Assembly (NCBI GenBank): GCA_026706025.1 | Contig: JAPOZO010000077.1 | Location: forward strand, 1 to 64,000 | Direction: 5' to 3' | DNA from: Candidatus Poribacteria bacterium | GTDB lineage: Bacteria; Poribacteria; WGA-4E; WGA-3G | Length of the DNA: 64,000 nucleotides | Shown: in pieces, positions 33,451-42,484 of the stretch | Numbering within the stretch: the first letter of the stretch is position 1 | Layout of the letters: every line of letters starts with the position of its first letter | Notes under the pieces: model-generated | Database searches by the model: none | The model's input: only the letters and a program-made list of their open reading frames with translations | Told to the model about the DNA's origin: nothing | Made by a program: the position numbers and the translations under genes

Positions 33451-34569
33451 ATGAAGCGTCTTAATCTCCGTATGTATGCGATGGTGCTTGCGCTCTTCTG
33501 TGTCTGGGTGATTTTCACACTGCTGACCAGTGGCACCTTCCTTAGCACTCGGAACCTGTCGAATCTCTCCCGCCAAGCCGCTGTCACTGCCATCCTCGCT
33601 GTCGGCATGACCTTGGTTATCGTTTCTGCCAACATCGACCTGTCAGTCGGCTACGGTGCCGGTTTACTCGGTGCGATCGCAGCGATTGTACACGTCTGGT
33701 GGGGGCAACCGATTCTCGTCACGCTCTTCATCGTTATCTGCATCGGTATCCTAATGGGATTGATGCAGGGTTACCTCGTCGCATATCAGCGTATCCCGGC
33801 GTTTATCGTCACACTGGGCGGCTTTTTGGCGTATCGCGGCTTGATGCTGGCTTTTACCAAAGGCGAGACCATCCTGCTCCCAGACAATTGGCTCAAAGCG
33901 ATTGGCAATGCCTACCTCTCGCCGATGCTCGGATGGGCACTTATGGTAGTCGGGTTAAGCATTAGTGGTTACCGATTTTACCGACAACGCGTTGGGCGGC
34001 TGCAATACGGAAACCCAGAACAAGCGTCTCTGCTCATGTTTCTATTGAAGGTCGTCGGGATGTCGGCACTGATTATCGCGTTCATCACCGTGATGAATGC
34101 GCATAAAGGCGTTCCGTTTCCAGTATGCATTCTTTTCGGATTGGCGTTCGTGTTCCATTTCATCGCGAGCCACACCCGTTTCGGACGTTACGTCTATGCG
34201 GTCGGCGGCAATGCGGAAGCAGCGTACCTCTCCGGGGTGAATGTCCGCGGTATCACGTTGCGGGTATTTGCGACGATGGGTGCCTTGATGGCAATCGCGG
34301 GGGTCGTCATGACGGCGCGTGTCGGGAGCGCGAGTCCAGAGGCAGGACGGTTGCTGGAGTTAGACGCTATCGCTGCGTGTGTTATCGGCGGTGCCAGTCT
34401 AATGGGCGGGCGCGGGAGCATCTTTGGTGCGGTTTTAGGTGCGTTCGTCATGGAAAGCCTCAACAACGGTATGAGCATGGCAAATATGGATGCTTCATGG
34501 CAGGATATTATTAAAGGCGTGGTGCTTGTTGCAGCAGTCGGTTTTGACATGGCATCACGAAGGCGATAG
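33451..34569 (+). CDS. Sugar ABC transporter permease (XylH/RbsC family)
   Basis: A 372-residue permease of the ribose/xylose/galactose branch, with about ten membrane helices. Family motifs are NLSRQAAVTAILAVGMTLVIVSANIDLSVG, PAFIVTLGGFLAYRG, YAVGGNAEAAYLSGVNV (the cytoplasmic coupling loop) and ACVIGGASLMGGRGSIFGAVLGA. It is longer than RbsC, as in XylH. No ATP-binding or substrate-binding gene is adjacent, so the other subunits must be elsewhere. Confidence 0.88.
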   Translation: MKRLNLRMYAMVLALFCVWVIFTLLTSGTFLSTRNLSNLSRQAAVTAILAVGMTLVIVSANIDLSVGYGAGLLGAIAAIVHVWWGQPILVTLFIVICIGILMGLMQGYLVAYQRIPAFIVTLGGFLAYRGLMLAFTKGETILLPDNWLKAIGNAYLSPMLGWALMVVGLSISGYRFYRQRVGRLQYGNPEQASLLMFLLKVVGMSALIIAFITVMNAHKGVPFPVCILFGLAFVFHFIASHTRFGRYVYAVGGNAEAAYLSGVNVRGITLRVFATMGALMAIAGVVMTARVGSASPEAGRLLELDAIAACVIGGASLMGGRGSIFGAVLGAFVMESLNNGMSMANMDASWQDIIKGVVLVAAVGFDMASRRR

Positions 34570-34670
34570 CGAAAAAAATCGACTGTTTACATTTTTTTAA
34601 ACCCTTTCCGCATAAATTCTCCTCTTTATAACTACAGTCTAATTGACGAAATCTAATTGGAAATTTGTCT

Positions 34671-37600
34671 ATGCGATATGATTCATCAACGTACACAGAT
34701 TTGACAGACGAAGAGCTCATTCAGCGCGTGCAAGACGGTGATGAGGCGGCATTTGCGCAGCTCGCAGCCCGCCACAGTTCCAGAATTTGGCAACTGGTTG
34801 TTTTTAACTCCCGTCAGATCCGCGATGCTGAAGAGATCTTTCAAGACGTTTGGGTTGCAGTCTGGGAAAACATCGGCGGTTTACGCGAAATCAGCAGTTT
34901 CGGTGCTTGGCTCCGAAAGATAGCCTGGACGACTTGCAGAAGGTACTACGCCGCCAAGTCGCACACCAGAAGCGAAATTCTTCAGAGTGCAGAGCAACTC
35001 GCTGAGACGATTGATCGGGATGTGCTTGCCCGTTTCCGGGAGACGGAACTTCGCGCGGCTGTAACAGAAGCCGTACACCACCTCCCAGAGCGTGTCCGCG
35101 CGATTGCGGTGTTATACTACTTAGAGTTGTGGACTGTCAACGAGATTGCAGAGGAACTTGGTTTGGCGGCGGGTACCGTCAAAACAAGACTCAGCCAAAT
35201 TCGGACGCTCCTGCGTGAGGAATTTGGCGTTGAGGAAGTTAAGAGGGGAACAACTATGACGTATGAAAAAGAAGTCGCAAAGCCGTCAGGGTACAAAATT
35301 AAGATTTTCGGTGTCGGCGACGCGGGTGGGAACATCATCAAACGGATGATGGCAGCTGATTGGAAAGAAGTGGAATTTTATGCTGTGAATACAGACTTGG
35401 AAGCACTTCGCACGTGTGAAGGTGCGATGCAGATACAGATCGGGACTGACACGACGCAAGGGTTTAGCGCAGATGCGAATCCAGAGATAGGTAGAAGTGC
35501 AGCTGAGGAAAATCTGGGGACACTTGACGCTGTGCTTGCAGGCGCGCGTCTACTTTTCGTTGTAGCAGGCATGGGTGGCGGAACGGGGACAGGTGCCGCG
35601 CCTATGATCGCATCCCTTGCACGAGAGCATGGTGCCTTAACAATAGGTGTTGTAACGCGTCCGTTTGATTTTGAAGGACAACGCCGCGCCGAACAAGCAG
35701 AATACGGTCTTCAGGAACTACGAGAGAGCACCGATGCCGTTATTGTGGTGCCCAACCAGAGACTCATGGATACTGTAGAGGCAGATCTCCCAACGAGCGA
35801 AGCGTTCCGCATGAGTAATGAGACTGTGCTACGCGGTGTTAAAAGTGTCGCCGATATTATTGTGGAGTCAGGCGAAATTAACGTTGACTTCGCCGATGTA
35901 GAGAGCGTCATGCAGAATGCTGGTACGGTGTTGATGGGTATAGGAAAAGCAAACGGTGAAAATCGGGCGCGGATCGCTGCGGAAAACGCCGTTGCTTCTC
36001 CTCTCTTGGATGGTGGAAAATTGGGAGATGCCCCTGGGATGATTGTCAACATCAGCGCGCCACAAGATTTCATGATGCATGAATTGGATGCAGCGATGAC
36101 GGTAATCAAAGATACTGCACCCGAAGCACAGATTATCTTTGGATTGGTCTACAGGGACGATGAGCCTGAGACTGAGACTGAAGATACAGTTGATGTCACT
36201 GTCCTGGCAACAGGAATTGAGACGCAAAGCGAACCTACCACGCCGTTCTCCACTCGGCAGGATGGCACCTCTCCTGAAGGGGGTACTTATATTCCTTCCA
36301 AAACCGGTTCCGAATTTGTTCATCTCCATAACCATAGCGAATATAGTATGCTTGATGGCGCGTGCCGTATTCCAGATATGGTGGATTGGGCAGTTGAAAA
36401 TAGTGTCCCTGCCGTTGCACTTACAGACCACGGGAACATGTTCGGCGCATGGGAACTCTACAACAAGGCAACAGAAGCAGGGGTCAAACCGATCATCGGT
36501 TGTGAAGTGTATGTCGCGCAAGGGAGTCGAAAGACACGTGTGCAAGAACCGGGCGGTCCCTACCATCTCACGCTGCTTGCCGAGGATGCAACCGGCTACC
36601 AAAACCTCTTAGAACTGGTATCGCTTGGATACACGGAGGGATTCAATCGTAAGCCGCGTATTGACATGGAAATCTTGCGTGAACACCGGGATGGCATCAT
36701 CGCACTGACCGGGTGTATCCAAGGACAGGTGCCACAACTCCTCTGTTCAAATCGACGCGACGAAGCGATTCAAAGTTTCAAAATGCTGATGGAGATAATG
36801 GGTGAACGAAACCTCTACGTTGAGATACAGAATCACTACATCGACAAGGAACTGGAGGCATATCCGGTGATGGTGCAGCTGGCGAAAGAGTTCAATCTGC
36901 CGCTCGTCGGTACGAATGATTGCCACTATCTCCGCAAGTCCGACCACGAAATGCACGACGTGCTTCTTTGTATCCAGATGCGGAAGACTGTCAACGACCA
37001 AGAGCGTCCGCGGTTTGACAACCACTTCTACTTTAAAAGTGTTGACGAAATGCGGGAAGCACTTAAGGATTATCCACCGGAGGCTATCAGTAATACACTT
37101 GAAATTGCGAATCGGTGCAATCTTCAACTTGACTACCGACAAGACGCAATGCCGAAATATGAGATCCCCGAAGGGCAGACACACGACAGTTATCTGAGAG
37201 AACTATGTTACCAAGGCTTAGGAAAAAAATATGGTGAACTCTCCGAACCGATCCGACAACGGATTGATTATGAATTGGATATCATCAAACAGTCAGGGTA
37301 CGCCAACTATTTTCTTATTGTGGCGGATTACGTCAACTATGCCCACAAACAAGGGTACCCACTTTCTGCACGCGGTTCCGCCGCCAGTAGTCTCGTGCTG
37401 TATGCCCTTGATGTGATCGGTTTCAATCCGATGGATTACGGTTGTCTGTTTGAACGGTTTTTAAACCTTGAACGTCTCAATCCTCCGGATATTGATATTG
37501 ATTTCGCTGACCGCGCTCGTGAACCTGTGATTGAATACTTGGCGAAAAAATACGGAGCGGATTCTGTCGGCAAAGTTGCGACCTTTGCGACCTTAGGTGC

Positions 37601-38729
37601 GAAAGCTTCTATTAAGGATGTCGGGCGGGCACTTGAGGTGCCTCTCGAAAAAGTCGAACAGTTGACGCGGCTAATTCCGCCTTTTCCCGGAATCACGCTT
37701 GATGAGGTCTTGGAACGGGTGCCCGAATTTCAGACACTCGCCGAACTCCCGGAAAATAAGGAGTTGATTGAGATTAGCAAGGCGGTGGAGGGTATGAAAC
37801 GGCACGTTTCGTGTCATGCCTCCGCGATTGTCGTCACAGAGGGACCGTTGACAAACTACGTCCCATTGTTCAAGGATATACACGACCAGGTCGCATCGCA
37901 GTTTGAAGGTAAAATTGTTGAAGATGTCGGGATCATCAAATTTGATTCCCTCGGCTTACGGAGTCTTACTGAGACACACGACTGCCTTCAAATGATTAAG
38001 GCAAACCACGGCATTGAGATCAAGTTAGCGGAAATTCCATTTGACGATGAACAAACGTATTCGCTAATCGGCAACGGACTCATCGCTGGTTTGTTCCAGT
38101 TGGAAGGGTCCTCTGGTATGTATCGGGTTGTTACCGAACTCAAACCGGATAACTTTGAGGAGTTCTCCGCGATTCCCGCCCTTTATCGTCCGGGTCCGAT
38201 AGAAAACGGGGACATGCAACGGTACATAGATCGAAAAAATGGAGTGCAGCCCGTGGCGTATATGCACCCCTCGTTTGAAGGCGCACTCGAAAGCACGTAC
38301 GGTGTATGCATCTATCAGGAGCAGGTGATGCAAATCGCACACGATATAGCAGGCTTTACGCTCGCTGAAGCGGATATACTTCGCGCCGCGATGGGTAAGC
38401 AGAACGAGACGTTGCTTACGACACAACGTGAGAAGTTCGTTGAAGGGGCAGTCAAAAAAGGGTTCGCTAAAGAGGAAGCAGCGGAGATATTTGAGATGCT
38501 TGAACCTATTGGTCGCTATGTCTTCAACAAATCGCACACTGTCGCGTATTCTATGTTGGCGTACCGTATGGCATACCTGAAAGCCCACTATCCACACGAA
38601 TTCATGGCAGCAAAGATGACCGGGGAGGCAGGCGATTCAACAAAAATTGCCCACTACCGTGAGGAATGTGAGAAACTCTCTGAATTCTTGGGTGTAACAA
38701 TTATCTTGCCAGATTCCGCGCCTCTTTGA
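34671..38729 (+). CDS. ECF sigma factor-FtsZ-DnaE triple fusion (DnaE part truncated)
   Basis: A single 1352-codon frame. Residues 10-85 are sigma region 2 (DAEEIFQDVWVAVWENIGGL) and 133-187 region 4 (LPERVRAIAVLYYLELWTVN), the ECF family. From Met196, which has its own AAGAGGGG ribosome site, comes a full FtsZ with GVGDAGGN, tubulin motif GGGTGTGAAP (302-311) and T7 loop INVDFADV, ending near 518. After a 28-residue Ser/Thr/Gly linker, DnaE begins at Ser547 (SEFVHLHNHSEYSMLDGA) with no start codon. Its PHP domain, palm Asp940, Asp942 and probably Asp1092, and FNKSHTVAY are present. It ends at the place of E. coli DnaE residue about 810, so the clamp-binding, HhH and OB parts are missing. The last 29 bases overlap the convergent gene. 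A genuine fusion, a rearranged remnant or an assembly chimera are all possible. Confidence 0.8.
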   Translation: MRYDSSTYTDLTDEELIQRVQDGDEAAFAQLAARHSSRIWQLVVFNSRQIRDAEEIFQDVWVAVWENIGGLREISSFGAWLRKIAWTTCRRYYAAKSHTRSEILQSAEQLAETIDRDVLARFRETELRAAVTEAVHHLPERVRAIAVLYYLELWTVNEIAEELGLAAGTVKTRLSQIRTLLREEFGVEEVKRGTTMTYEKEVAKPSGYKIKIFGVGDAGGNIIKRMMAADWKEVEFYAVNTDLEALRTCEGAMQIQIGTDTTQGFSADANPEIGRSAAEENLGTLDAVLAGARLLFVVAGMGGGTGTGAAPMIASLAREHGALTIGVVTRPFDFEGQRRAEQAEYGLQELRESTDAVIVVPNQRLMDTVEADLPTSEAFRMSNETVLRGVKSVADIIVESGEINVDFADVESVMQNAGTVLMGIGKANGENRARIAAENAVASPLLDGGKLGDAPGMIVNISAPQDFMMHELDAAMTVIKDTAPEAQIIFGLVYRDDEPETETEDTVDVTVLATGIETQSEPTTPFSTRQDGTSPEGGTYIPSKTGSEFVHLHNHSEYSMLDGACRIPDMVDWAVENSVPAVALTDHGNMFGAWELYNKATEAGVKPIIGCEVYVAQGSRKTRVQEPGGPYHLTLLAEDATGYQNLLELVSLGYTEGFNRKPRIDMEILREHRDGIIALTGCIQGQVPQLLCSNRRDEAIQSFKMLMEIMGERNLYVEIQNHYIDKELEAYPVMVQLAKEFNLPLVGTNDCHYLRKSDHEMHDVLLCIQMRKTVNDQERPRFDNHFYFKSVDEMREALKDYPPEAISNTLEIANRCNLQLDYRQDAMPKYEIPEGQTHDSYLRELCYQGLGKKYGELSEPIRQRIDYELDIIKQSGYANYFLIVADYVNYAHKQGYPLSARGSAASSLVLYALDVIGFNPMDYGCLFERFLNLERLNPPDIDIDFADRAREPVIEYLAKKYGADSVGKVATFATLGAKASIKDVGRALEVPLEKVEQLTRLIPPFPGITLDEVLERVPEFQTLAELPENKELIEISKAVEGMKRHVSCHASAIVVTEGPLTNYVPLFKDIHDQVASQFEGKIVEDVGIIKFDSLGLRSLTETHDCLQMIKANHGIEIKLAEIPFDDEQTYSLIGNGLIAGLFQLEGSSGMYRVVTELKPDNFEEFSAIPALYRPGPIENGDMQRYIDRKNGVQPVAYMHPSFEGALESTYGVCIYQEQVMQIAHDIAGFTLAEADILRAAMGKQNETLLTTQREKFVEGAVKKGFAKEEAAEIFEMLEPIGRYVFNKSHTVAYSMLAYRMAYLKAHYPHEFMAAKMTGEAGDSTKIAHYREECEKLSEFLGVTIILPDSAPL

Positions 38730-40107
38730 ACTTCTCTTTCGCGAACTGTCCCCATTCCTTGATTTTTTCGTTACGCACTGTCGGGTCTTTCCAAGCATCC
38801 TTTGCGAGTTCCATTGCCTCTGCTTCGGTTATCGGCATCTTCGTTAAAGCTGCAATCGCTGCTTCCCGTTTTGCAGGGTCTTTACACTTCTGAATCGCCT
38901 TCCACGCGTTGACGAGATCCTTATGCGAATCGATAATCAGGATGCCGAAGAGATCGTTAACAATATTCCACCGGGTGCCGCCCTTCTTAGAGTCATATTG
39001 AAAAGGTGTACCTTCCATAGCAAACGGGTTCGGGACAATACATCTTTCTCCCAATTTATCGTAGAGTGCTGGAAGTACGCTGGCACGGTTCAAGCCACCC
39101 TTCCATTCAGGACCCTCTGGGTCGGTGGTTTTATTAAGCACTGAGCGTTTCTCTGGGTTGTCCTCTGCTTTGTCAAGTTGGGCTTTGGTGGGTTTGTTGC
39201 GAAGCATCCAGAGTTTCTGTGCGTCTTCCGATAAGACAAATTCAAGGAATTTCTCCGCAACGGGTAAATTGGGAGCACCTTTGAGGATCGCAATCGGATC
39301 AGCCGTGACCACCGCGCCATCGGCGGGTACTACGTATTTAATCTTATCTGCCCCGACAACCGCAATTTGGCCGTACGCATAAAAATCAATTGCAAGTCCG
39401 TAAATGACTTGGCCAGCAACGACATCTGTCGGAATAGCGTTGGCACCCGCCGAGAAACCGCGCACATTACCGCCAAGCTTCGTCAAAAGTGCAAACCCAT
39501 CTTCCCATCCCAGGGTTTGAAGAATGATTTCATAGACCATGTGTGCGGAACCGCTCTCTCTCGGATCCGCTGCGCCAATTTTACCGAGCAATTCCAAATT
39601 CCCCAGATCTTCCCATGCCGTGGCTTTCGGGAGTTTCAACAGTTCACGAAGTTCTTCGTTGTACATGATACCGAAACTTGATAACGCTGCACCATACCAC
39701 TGATATTCAGTATCATAGAGTGGAATCCCTTGGAACGATTGCGTCATCTGTTCAAGTTGCGGTCCGGGCAGTTTGTAAGCATGCAGCCATCCCATATTTG
39801 ACAGGCGGAGGTAGTTGTCAGTGCCGCCGCCAAAAAAGATATCGATACCGATGCCATCGGGCACGCGCTTAAATTCCGATTCAATAAACCGATAGTTAGA
39901 AGAGGTGCCACCGACATCTCGCCAATCGGTTTTGACGGTCCTGCCTGTCTGTTCCTCATACCATTTCTCGAAATTTTTGCCAAATTCTGTTTCAATACCC
40001 TCTGGGTGCGGGGAGATAATGATGAGTTCGTCTTGCGCGAATGAGAGCACCGGTAGTGCTAAAAGACAGAATATTATCGTCAGGGCCAGGGGTTTAAAGT
40101 CGGACAT
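38701..40107 (-). CDS. ABC transporter substrate-binding protein (iron/thiamine type)
   Basis: A 468-residue periplasmic binding protein of the family 1/AfuA-like group. A signal peptide with a likely cleavage after SFAQ is followed by LIIISPHPEGIETEFGKNFEKWYEEQTG, IDIFFGGGTDNY and a late EKFLEFVLSEDAQKLWMLRN, all typical of ferric-ion binding proteins. The metal-binding tyrosines were not verified. It lacks neighbouring permease and ATPase genes. Its stop lies within the end of the convergent fusion gene, so the last ten codons are shared on opposite strands. Confidence 0.82.
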   Translation of the reverse strand: MSDFKPLALTIIFCLLALPVLSFAQDELIIISPHPEGIETEFGKNFEKWYEEQTGRTVKTDWRDVGGTSSNYRFIESEFKRVPDGIGIDIFFGGGTDNYLRLSNMGWLHAYKLPGPQLEQMTQSFQGIPLYDTEYQWYGAALSSFGIMYNEELRELLKLPKATAWEDLGNLELLGKIGAADPRESGSAHMVYEIILQTLGWEDGFALLTKLGGNVRGFSAGANAIPTDVVAGQVIYGLAIDFYAYGQIAVVGADKIKYVVPADGAVVTADPIAILKGAPNLPVAEKFLEFVLSEDAQKLWMLRNKPTKAQLDKAEDNPEKRSVLNKTTDPEGPEWKGGLNRASVLPALYDKLGERCIVPNPFAMEGTPFQYDSKKGGTRWNIVNDLFGILIIDSHKDLVNAWKAIQKCKDPAKREAAIAALTKMPITEAEAMELAKDAWKDPTVRNEKIKEWGQFAKEKFKEARNLAR

Positions 40108-40168
40108 TTTTTCATACTCCTTTTCCGATATGTTCAGTAATACGCAGTTAACCTTGATTCATAGGCAG

Positions 40169-41125
40169 TTACGGTGAGAGCGTTGGTTCTTGATTAAAGA
40201 TAAACAGGATTGGGTTCCGCCACCTTTCTTTTTCGATATCATAAATGCCGTAGTGGAGGTGAGCCCCCGTGCTGCGGCCAGTATTTCCGACGTAGCCAAT
40301 AATCTGACCACGTACCACTTCTTGATTAACTTTGAGACCCTCTGCATAGCCTTGCAAATGCGCGTACAAAGTTTTATACCCGGATGTTTCATGGATGATC
40401 TCAATTGTATTTCCCAAATAGCCCTTCTCGCCAACCTGTACAACTGTGCCATCGGCGGCAGCGATCACAGGAACGCCGGCGCGGGTTTTAATATCCAACC
40501 CTTGATGAAATTCACGGTTTTTCGTTAACGGGTGGTTCCGCCATCCGAAGTGGGAAGAATACCAAAAGGCGTGTTGCTCCCCGTTTTCTTGTTGGAATTT
40601 CACTGGGAGAATCAAAGGATATCCGAAAAGTTGTTTTTGATAGGCGTTGATATAGTTATAGAGAGCCTGCAACTCCTCTTTCAGAATACTGGGTGTCAGT
40701 TTCTGGGGCTCGTGGGTATCAGGTGTGGCATCAGTGAGCGCGGATATATCCATCTGTTGAGGCTCGGATTCTCCTGCGGACGAAGTCGCATTCATCTCGC
40801 CCCCTTGCCCAAGTATCCCTAAAACCTCTCGGATCTTTTCTGCCATCTGGCGAATCTCGTTCATTTCCTTGTTAACGGCAGCAAGTTCCGATTCAACTTC
40901 GTGTTTTGCCTGTGTTAATTGTTGAATTTCTTTATCCATGCGCGTCTGTAATTCGTTTGCAGCACTGACGCTCTGCCGTTTGTGGAAGAGGCCGTAGCTG
41001 AAGCCGCCAATTGCCGCAGAGAATAGACCAAGGATAACGCAGGATAGCAGCAATAGAAGCCCTCGACCGATCACGTGCTGGCGGACAGAATTTTTATGAG
41101 ATGACATGATAATAAGTGTATACAT
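40169..41125 (-). CDS. M23 (LytM) peptidase-family protein
   Basis: A 318-residue envelope protein. It has an N-terminal membrane helix (about 20-45), a coiled coil (about 55-100) and a C-terminal LytM domain from about residue 190. The zinc-site motifs are FGWRNHPLTKNREFHQGLDIK (H-x3-D) and GAHLHYGIYD (HxH). Such proteins cut peptidoglycan cross-links or, when inactive, activate amidases; here all ligands look intact. The ATG at 41125 follows GGAGG by nine bases. It follows the small membrane protein and the CorC-like gene on the same strand. Confidence 0.88.
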   Translation of the reverse strand: MYTLIIMSSHKNSVRQHVIGRGLLLLLSCVILGLFSAAIGGFSYGLFHKRQSVSAANELQTRMDKEIQQLTQAKHEVESELAAVNKEMNEIRQMAEKIREVLGILGQGGEMNATSSAGESEPQQMDISALTDATPDTHEPQKLTPSILKEELQALYNYINAYQKQLFGYPLILPVKFQQENGEQHAFWYSSHFGWRNHPLTKNREFHQGLDIKTRAGVPVIAAADGTVVQVGEKGYLGNTIEIIHETSGYKTLYAHLQGYAEGLKVNQEVVRGQIIGYVGNTGRSTGAHLHYGIYDIEKERWRNPILFIFNQEPTLSP

Positions 41126-41229
41126 TCAACAGATCCTCCTTTCCAATAAAACTGGTGCAAAACATCAACATTTGCTTACAAGAATTGGAGACTTATGGCT
41201 GCCTAATTCACCCAACAAGAACGCACCGT

Positions 41230-41367
41230 TTACAAGTGCGAAACGATCGCTGGCATTTTCCAGATGAGGATGATGATGGCACCAAGCAGGATGAGATACC
41301 ACACGATCAACATTCGGACGCGGGTTCTCTTGAAAATGTGACGACGCGGACGTTTCAATTGACTCAC
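41230..41367 (-). CDS. Small basic single-helix membrane protein
   Basis: A 45-residue frame read on the reverse strand from a GTG at 41367. The first 18 residues are very basic (SQLKRPRRHIFKRTRVR) and are followed by one membrane helix (MLIVWYLILLGAIIILIW). It starts 11 bases after the CBS-protein stop, with AAGG upstream, and fills the gap to the M23 gene. FtsL/DivIC-like shape is suggestive, but the identity is unknown. Confidence 0.5.
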   Translation of the reverse strand: MSQLKRPRRHIFKRTRVRMLIVWYLILLGAIIILIWKMPAIVSHL

Positions 41368-41377
41368 TTAACCTTTT

Positions 41378-42295
41378 TTAGGTTTTTCTCGTAGCCCGAA
41401 TTTGGGAGATCCCGTACTTGAAAGCTGCCTCTATATTAAATTCAACATCTTCATAGACAACCTTCTCACCTTTTTGTGGTAAGTGGCCGAGCAACATCAG
41501 GACAAAGCCACCAATCGTATCACACTGATCTGTGGGGATTCGGATGTCTAAGACTTTATTAACATCAGTAATTAACATGCGTGCATCGATCCGCCAGTCG
41601 CTTGCTCCAAGTTTTTCGATGTGAGGTGTCGTCCGTTTGCGATTAGCTGCGACCTTGCCTATAAGCCGCTCTAAAATATCTATCAATTCTACGATCCCGA
41701 CACAACTGCCGTGCTCGTTAACCACAATCGCGATCGGTATCTCAGATTGCCGCAGATCACTCAATAAATCCGTAGCAGACTTCAGGGCAGGGACATAATT
41801 CACATCGCGCACGAATGACGATAAATCGTTCTCGGGGTGCTCGCTTGCGAGTACCTCCATTGCATCAACGACTCCGAGTAATTGGTCGACGCGTGCATTA
41901 TAAACAGGGATGTAATGATAGTTGGAAGCGCGGCAGAGTGTGAGAACTTCAGAGGAGGATGACCCGACTATCAGCACGGCTGCTTCTGATAATGGCAACA
42001 TTACTTCTTGTGCTGTCAGCGTTTGCAACTCAAAAATTGTGCTGAGTAATTGAGCTTCGGAGTCCGAAAATGCCTCAATATTTTCCAGCAGTAACTGGAC
42101 GAGTTGTTCGCGAGATGGGGTCGCCTGCCGTCCGGATTTCCCAAACCCCCCCTTTTTGCGGGACTTTGCTGCCTGTCTATTATGTGCAACAAGCGGCTTA
42201 GGCGTAACTAACTCCATTTCCCCCATGTCCGGCTTTCTAACGACAGGCATGGGACCCTCTTTTTCTTCCGGAGGGTTTTTGGTAGTCTCGTTCAT
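41378..42295 (-). CDS. CorC/HlyC-type CBS-pair protein without membrane domain
   Basis: A 305-residue cytosolic protein. Residues about 100-220 form a CBS pair (EVMLPLSEAAVLIVG, YHYIPVYNARVDQLLGVVDA, AIVVNEHGSCVGIVELIDILE). The end (WRIDARMLITDVNKVLDI to HLPQKGEKVVYEDVEF) is the CorC_HlyC domain found in CNNM/CorC magnesium-efflux proteins. The DUF21 membrane domain is absent, so it resembles free CorC. The N-terminal 70 residues are Pro/Lys-rich and disordered. Two direct copies of the AACTTGGGTTA repeat lie just upstream. Confidence 0.82.
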   Translation of the reverse strand: MNETTKNPPEEKEGPMPVVRKPDMGEMELVTPKPLVAHNRQAAKSRKKGGFGKSGRQATPSREQLVQLLLENIEAFSDSEAQLLSTIFELQTLTAQEVMLPLSEAAVLIVGSSSSEVLTLCRASNYHYIPVYNARVDQLLGVVDAMEVLASEHPENDLSSFVRDVNYVPALKSATDLLSDLRQSEIPIAIVVNEHGSCVGIVELIDILERLIGKVAANRKRTTPHIEKLGASDWRIDARMLITDVNKVLDIRIPTDQCDTIGGFVLMLLGHLPQKGEKVVYEDVEFNIEAAFKYGISQIRATRKT

Positions 42296-42484
42296 AGTTC
42301 ATATCCCTAAAATCCAGAATGTTGTGAATACCTGAGTAACTTGGGTTATATCAGGACATAATTAACAAAATTTTTTTTTTTTGTTATGTCGTGGCGTAGC
42401 AAATTATACTCAAATTCAATTTTTAACGCAACTCAAATCTGATTTCAGTAGAAAATTCTATGGATTTACAAATGGCAACTTGGG
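42296..42484. repeat. Gap with two AACTTGGGTTA repeats
   Basis: GAGTAACTTGGGTTATA (42334-42350) and GGCAACTTGGGTTA (42474-42487) are direct copies of the dispersed repeat. The bases between are AT-rich with a T12 run and no gene. The second copy overlaps the last codon of the PhyH gene. Confidence 0.5.

Noticed and set aside
36139-36612. 157-codon alternative frame in the FtsZ-DnaE region
   Set aside because: It covers the linker and PHP region in another frame and lacks motifs; the main frame carries the conserved residues.
38300-38729. Split-intein DnaE as in cyanobacteria
   Set aside because: The reading runs through FNKSHTVAY, the cyanobacterial split point, without any intein motif, and ends about 50 codons later.
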